A stretch of 64,000 bases of DNA from Sipunculus nudus (Eukaryota > Annelida > Sipuncula > Golfingiida > Sipunculidae). Location: NCBI GenBank assembly GCA_026874595.1, contig CM049320.1, positions 1,230,001-1,294,000 of the forward strand, given 5' to 3'. Under the pieces are notes generated by a model, which was not told the DNA's origin, searched no databases, and saw only the letters and a program-made list of their open reading frames with translations. The position numbers were made by a program, and so were the translations under genes. Position 1 is the first letter of the stretch. Each line of letters begins with the position of its first letter. This document shows, in pieces, positions 58,155-64,000 of this stretch.

Positions 58155-58779
58155 GGGGAAGGAGGGGTGTATCCATGTATGCATGAATATTAATGTATAT
58201 TTTCACACCCATATTTACTGACACATTGACACTCCATGTGTTGCTCTTCGTGCATAAATAAAAAATACCGTCATTGATATGACAACGGACTATGCGGGAA
58301 ACTCTATTATGCAAATACCCAGTGCTGTCAGAAACAACAGTAGTAGGCAGTTCAATGGTCCCCTCATAAGCTTAGAATTTCACCGAACGGGACTGAAAAC
58401 GCGATAAGGTAAGAGATTCAAAACATTAGATTAAAGATGTAGATTGTAATGCTTAACGATATAATGTGCGCTCATGGGTAAAAAAATGTATAAACTATAC
58501 GTTATTGTTCCTTTTATTTATACTCCAAAAGGATTAAAATATTTTTAAGTACGAAAATCAGTTTTTCTTATCGCCTATGTGGTAAAAAATAAGCGTTTAA
58601 GTTACATGCAAAGGACTTATTTGCTCAATTGATAAAATCAAACAACGTCTACTGAATATCAGCCTACCGCTAGACAAGCACATGTATTGTAATTGCCGAA
58701 AAATATCCTGTTCACCGTAAATAACACAGATGTGTATATAATATAGCCAGTAAGCAACATAAGTATAGTTTTTAACAGC

Positions 58780-59920
58780 CTGGCTTTTCATTTATTTAAT
58801 TTGTAAAGATTTTCATACCATGGCAATTATTAATCGACTTAAAATTTAAGCTGACAAATCAGCCAATTCGAAAGTTTGACTGAATATAATTTCTTGTCTC
58901 TTGTTATTATGAAATGGATTCTTTTAACATTTTATAATTTGTTTCTTTCGCATAAACATTTTGCAACCACAAAAATATAACCTTTTATATTTTTGTCCAA
59001 AATGTTCCAAATCGTTTGGAATTCCTTCAAATCAGGTGTTTCCTAGAAGTAGCTTTCAACCACACATTGAAGCCATCGTTAGCAAACTTATTTGCTCAAA
59101 AACGGATCATGATCTGTCATGTGACAAGAAGTGATTATAGTTCGGGAGTAGTTAGAAGCCTGGAATAGGGTTAGGCGGCAGCACTGGATGCTGATAGCGT
59201 CTTGACCTTCTTCCAGATGTCGACTGGAATCGAAACAGGGATCTTGACCAAGTCCCACTCCAACCTGTGCAGGTCTCCCTTTTGAATGTCATTTTTTTAT
59301 TTATGTTTTCGGTTGAGGTATCGACATGACATTTTGATTCATCTTGCAGTACCGTAAATCAAAGAAACTGATCATTTTTGCGTAAACCCTAAAGGGGCAG
59401 TCTTACGTCTCCCTGTCAAGAAGAGGGACATATCATCCATTATGCACCGAGCTATCTCATGTGAGACCCTAAGCCAACAAGTCACCAATTAAAACACACT
59501 TGATAGCATTTGGATCCTAAAAGAATGTCCTGATCCCAAATGGCGTAAAGATTCAGAGCTGTGAAAGGCAGGGCTCCCCGGTGTCTATAAAATATTTCAA
59601 ACTCTGAGTGGAAATCCGGTGTGGGCAGCTGCCAATGCCCGCTTCGAACAAAACCATGCCACCTTACTGCTTAGACACGCAATCCGCCGGGATTGGCTTG
59701 CTTTTATCTTTATATACAGATGTTGTTACTTGCTTTCTATGTTCATTACGACCATTATTTTTACTACAGTTCCCAGGTTAGATGTCATTGATAGCGTTCG
59801 TCCTTATGATGAGGTCCTTGTCTTAGAAAGATAGATTATAGAATTGTGGTCGGCTTGGAAATACTATGGTCTCGTAGTTGGGACAATATTCCCTGGAGGT
59901 TATTCTTGACTCGACTAAAT
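58780..59920. other. Block B-specific stretch
   Basis: About 1.1 kb between alignable parts of the two blocks. No gene, terminal repeats or satellite were recognised, so insertion in B and deletion in A cannot be told apart. Confidence 0.5.
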
Positions 59921-61222
59921 AATTTATAAAATAAAGCAAAAAATTCAATCAGTAAAAAATACACATGCCACCAAATTCACCATGTTAGAAGCAAGGCCAG
60001 CCACCAGCAATTCAGTGGGAATCACATATGTTGGTGGTTTCATATTTGCGATTTCATTTTTTTTCTGGGATTTTCACTTTTTTTTAGGTTAGGTGAGGAT
60101 TTCTTTTCGCGGGCTCATCATACGTGTATCCGCTATCATATGTATTGCTCAATATGCGCGCAAAGACTTAACAATTTATGAACGATACCAAAGTATACCA
60201 AATGATAAATGATTCTTGTTGATTGAAGGCAGCCAATCTAAAAACTCCCTTACTATTTATAATATCAACTCACCAATATCAAGACACCGAATATTACGAA
60301 ACAGAAACTATCGGTTACAACAAATCAATCATAGTAATCTACCCAAAAATAGCCCTCAAGGGACGCACCTTAGGCCGAAAAACAAAAATATTAGCAGGAG
60401 ACGCATTTGTTTTATTTTCATTTCTCTGTGGTCTTCACTTCCGGTGAGATAATTTGTTTTCTTTAGAATATAACTTGCTGAAATTTCATTTAGAATTTTT
60501 TGTTTGTTTTTGATAAAATAACTCCACCTACAAATCAAGCGTAATCTTGACCCATCATGACGACAGTATCATATTTGGTTATTATTCTAAATCTAAACTA
60601 TTTTTTCTGTGTTGTGTGAGGGTAACTGCAGAGAACTGGATAAGGAGGAAACTAAACAATATTTTCGGCAGATTTATATATCTTTGAAGAAGTTGTATGA
60701 AAAAAAAACCACTAAGAACAGGAGACCAAAGGGCGTTAGGAATGATCCGGATCATGATCGATATTTTGATTTTTTATCAAATAAAAATCATCCACAGATG
60801 TGTTTTTTTTTTTAATTTGGTCCATAGACTTTAAGTTCATTTTCTCTATGGTTAATCCACAGAATTCCGTCGAATTTCATTGAAATATTACTTGGGATAA
60901 CACACACTCAGACAAACAAACACGACTGGTCACAAACCCTAAGCCCCATTCGTTGTCGGGGGAAATGAAGGGACTTGCATGAAGCATTAATAAAATAAGC
61001 CTTTTAAAATATGTCTTTCAATTACACCTCCCATCCAAATTTAGATATATAAGCAAATATAAATTGTAAATGTAATTACGCATTAATTGTTTTACTAATA
61101 AACATTTTACTAATAATCGCCCTGACTTGTAAACAATCTATTTAACGCGCCAGAATTACAAATTCACTAGAACCTTACTCCACGTCTTAAGTCAGCGCCA
61201 TGCTCGTTTTATGAAACGTCAT

Positions 61223-61230
61223 TGACGTCA
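61223..61230. promoter_or_regulatory. CRE-like palindrome TGACGTCA, block B
   Basis: Identical to the block A site at 47,756-47,763, with the surrounding ACGTCATTG repeats also kept. Confidence 0.35.
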
Positions 61231-61372
61231 TAAAACCTCAAGATCAAACGTCATTGGCATGATATTCCCTTGGGGATGGTCTACATTTTGCGTGACAAGC
61301 TCATGCCTACCGAGGTGGACCGAAGTTAGACCGTGTAGTCCAGTGTCAGCGATTGATAAGAACGGCTTACTT

Positions 61373-64000
61373 TTTTAAATACATTTTATTGCTGTACAAA
61401 TCATACAATTCATTATGGTATATAATCACATCAAATACAGATATACAAAGCACATTGCCTAAACATTATTCCAACTATACTTCAAATTTTCAGCCCTTGT
61501 AATTTGTACATGCAGTATATACATATATTCTAGTGGTCTTCGCAGAATACATTTACCCGTTGCTTTTTCTTTCAATATTAAAACTACTATGCTACTGTAT
61601 GTTAAAATGCTTCCTTATTTTTTCCCCATTTTCTAAATGTGCAGTAATCTTATATTTCTGTTTTGCTATTATATGTTCAATTTTCTCTATATATTTCTAT
61701 ATATATTTCTCTATATCTTTTTTAAAAAATCTAGCATTAAATTGCTTGTGTTATGATTATATTCCTTTCTTCTTTGATAAACGCACATTTTAAATGGAAG
61801 GAACACCTGATTTATCAGAACGTTATTCTTAATTGGTAACATTCCATACAATACTGTGTTCAAGGTTAATGGTGGCATTATCACTCCATTTGATTTGATC
61901 CAATCCACAATTCTAAAATACAGATTTGTTGTTACAAAACATTCATAAAATATGTGTTTCTTGGTCTCTAATTCTATAAAGCAATTGAACATTGATAAAT
62001 TTCAACTAAATTCAATTTGTAAAGTAATCTCTTGGTTGGTAAAGAGTTATGGTGTATTTTAAATAAGATTTCCCTTGAGTACATATCCAATGAGATTTTT
62101 GGATGGTTCCAAAGTAGCTCTCCCAGTTGATATTATCATCCTGTATTGTATGTCTTAACTGGACCAATGATGAGGGTGCAGTTGATTTTTTGTTCCACCG
62201 ATATATCATAAACACATTTAGAAGACAAAGATTGTATATTTATAATAACCGTAGTGGTAATTATAATATGCTACTTTGATAAACCTTCATCAGATTTGAT
62301 ATCCTCGTCTCGCAATAATTTAAGCCAGTTACATGGTATTGCGGGTAATACGGATCTCCATATGAGATAGACTCCTGTTCTAATATCTGCATATTTTTCA
62401 ATCAATTCATATCATTTTAGCATTTTACCTTTGTTACTAAGTCTTTTACAAACCTTATTCCACATAAATCCAATCGTGTGCAATGCACTGACTTTTCATC
62501 CATTATAATCCTCATATTGTTTCGAAGAGGTTGCAATTTTACCTCTTTTTTATGGTTGGTTGTTTTGAGACAAAAAAGTGTGACCAATCTTCCAAACATT
62601 GTTTATGAAAGTCTGTTATCTTAGATGGTTTTCTATGGTATCACATTCGTAACTCCACCGATTTTCTCAAGATAAAACATTGGTGCTGCTTTCCATGCAT
62701 AAGCATTATTACATAGAATCAGCTTTAAATCCAAATTATTCTTTGAGTTTTCAATCTGCTGGCTAAGTTTTCAAAGTTTATACCACCTTTGCGGTATGGT
62801 CCTATCAGGTACTATATCTGACTTTGTTTTTTTCCTCTCCGTACAAAATGTTTCATCATTAACATAACAATATCTATGAATGACTGAGATGGTATATGCA
62901 TATTGCATACATATATTACTTTGGATAAAGCTAATGTTCTACAAATTTCTGCCCTTCCAAACAGTGTTTAATTTCTGCTTGACCACACAGTAAATATATT
63001 TTTCACTTTTTCTCTCACATCATCAAATTAATTTTCCTACTGATATCTTTATCATACGAGTGTCAGATGCCAAGAGTTTTAATTGCTCCTTATGTCAGGT
63101 TAACCCATTTACATGAAACTGATTCTAGTGTACTACGTTTACTTGCACCTATCCAGGCTGCCTCAGATTTATTATAAATGTCATGCAGGGAAGAAAATTA
63201 TGAAAACCCATTTATAGTGCTTGTTAAATATACAAATAAAGTTGTGTTCCTGATTGAAAAAGTTATGTCATCTGCAAAACATGTCATTTTTAGTTCATAT
63301 GCACCAACATGGACTCCTTGAATAGTTTTATTTATACGAGCTTAATGTGTTAACACTTCCAAAACTAATATAAACAAATATGGGTGCATAGGGTCCCCTT
63401 GTTTAGTACGCCTAGACAACAAAAAGTAGGGTGTTGTAAAACCTTTGTTAATAACACAGCTTTTCATGTTTTAAGTTTTATATCCAGTTATTGAACATGG
63501 GGTCAAAGCCTAGGTTTTTTAGAACACTTTACATGAAGACCCGATCTAATGAGTCAAAAACTGCTTTAAAGTCAGCTCCAGAGAGAATTGCTACTTCCTG
63601 TTCTGAATCACAATATTCCATTATACCACTGATTAAGTGAACTGAATTTCCGATATAGCGGCCTGGAACAAAAGTATTCTGATCTGAGTGGACCAATTTT
63701 TTGCAAAACCTTTCGCAATCGTGAGGCTTTAATTTTACTTAACACCTTGCAGTCAACATTTATTAAGCTTATTGGTCTCCAGGATCCTATATATCTTTTG
63801 TCCTCAGCCGGTTTTACTGAAAGCTTAGTAACTAGTTGTTTCTGGCTCTATGATAACTCTGAAGTGATATCCTTCTCTTTTTTCAACCTACTTTTTTTAA
63901 ATATACTCAAGTAAAATTCTTTTGTAATTCCATCATTCCCTGGCATTATTTGGCATATTTATTAAGGATTCAGGAACCCCTGTGACAATGATGTTACCTT
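61373..64000 (-). mobile_element. Second L1/Tx1-type LINE, decayed ORF2 and 3' end
   Basis: Read on the minus strand from the right edge, reverse-transcriptase motifs appear in family order but in shifting frames: PGNDGITKEFY near 63,940, SWRPISL near 63,775, GADFKAVFDSLD near 63,550-63,585, KQGDP near 63,385-63,400, and FADD at 63,267-63,278 in place of YADD. The C-terminal part survives in pieces at 62,417-62,599, 62,012-62,215 and 61,711-61,992, the last with KHIFYEC. Stops and frameshifts are frequent, so it is inactive. An AATAAA near 61,386-61,391 (minus strand) followed by an A-rich end at about 61,373-61,380 marks the probable 3' terminus. It belongs to the same superfamily as the copy at 1-4,670 but is much older. 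Confidence 0.85.

Larger units (their letters stand above)
52617..61372. repeat. Segmental duplication, block B
   Basis: Diverged copy of block A (see that entry for the paired intervals), in the same orientation and order. Differences are an internal repeat of the 37,828-37,970 module (here at both 52,803-52,950 and 53,281-53,430), unique sequence at about 55,130-56,160 and 58,780-59,920, and a longer 30-bp minisatellite. The alignment to block A ends at about 61,372, where LINE sequence begins. Confidence 0.85.

Noticed and set aside
60609-60815. Lys/Glu-rich frame in block B as a gene
   Set aside because: The block A counterpart (about 47,215-47,360) has a one-base difference that breaks the frame, and there is no recognised domain or splice support.

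Overview
This window looks like nuclear DNA of an invertebrate animal, most likely a mollusc or another lophotrochozoan. Three things point there: spliced genes with GT-AG introns, an AT-rich background full of (AT)n microsatellites, and a mix of L1/Tx1-type LINEs, tRNA-like SINEs, small TA- and TTAA-target DNA transposons and long minisatellites. Nothing resembles bacterial gene organisation. The species call is inference from texture, not from a diagnostic gene.

Layout. From 1 to about 4,670 lies a minus-strand LINE with ORF1, an APE-type endonuclease and a reverse transcriptase. It has four frame breaks, and its 3' end runs off the window. A piggyBac-type MITE (6,401-6,674), hexamer arrays and AT tracts follow. 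From 12,725 to 28,661 is a plus-strand secreted lipase/phospholipase A1-like gene. Six coding exons are recognised with consistent splice phases; the first (signal-peptide) exon was not found. Its 12.25 kb second visible intron holds the most striking object here: an ~8.2 kb array of a 21-bp minisatellite (14,515-22,674). That array produces huge but spurious reading frames on both strands. Its units vary mainly by CpG-type transitions at one CCGG site, and it contains a 1,134-bp higher-order tandem duplication.

From 28.7 to 37.5 kb no gene is recognised; the stretch holds a ~1.5 kb Tigger/pogo-like non-autonomous element with a perfect 181-bp internal duplication, SINE copies and microsatellites. 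From 37.6 to 61.4 kb two diverged copies of a ~9-10 kb segment (block A 37.6-47.9, block B 52.6-61.4) flank a GT10 alpha-1,3-fucosyltransferase gene (CDS 50,079-51,290). Each block carries its own expansion of a 30-bp minisatellite. Block A also holds a 100-bp satellite with an embedded 16-bp palindrome. From about 61,372 to the end is a second, far more decayed minus-strand LINE of the same superfamily. Its 3' end sits where the block A/block B alignment breaks.

The two protein-coding genes are not evidently functionally linked. The lipase would act outside the cell or at the cell surface on lipids; the fucosyltransferase would act in the Golgi on glycans. The rest of the window is mostly repeat biology. 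No clearly new molecular system was found. The most original signals are the CpG-structured minisatellite and the pair of duplicated blocks around the fucosyltransferase.
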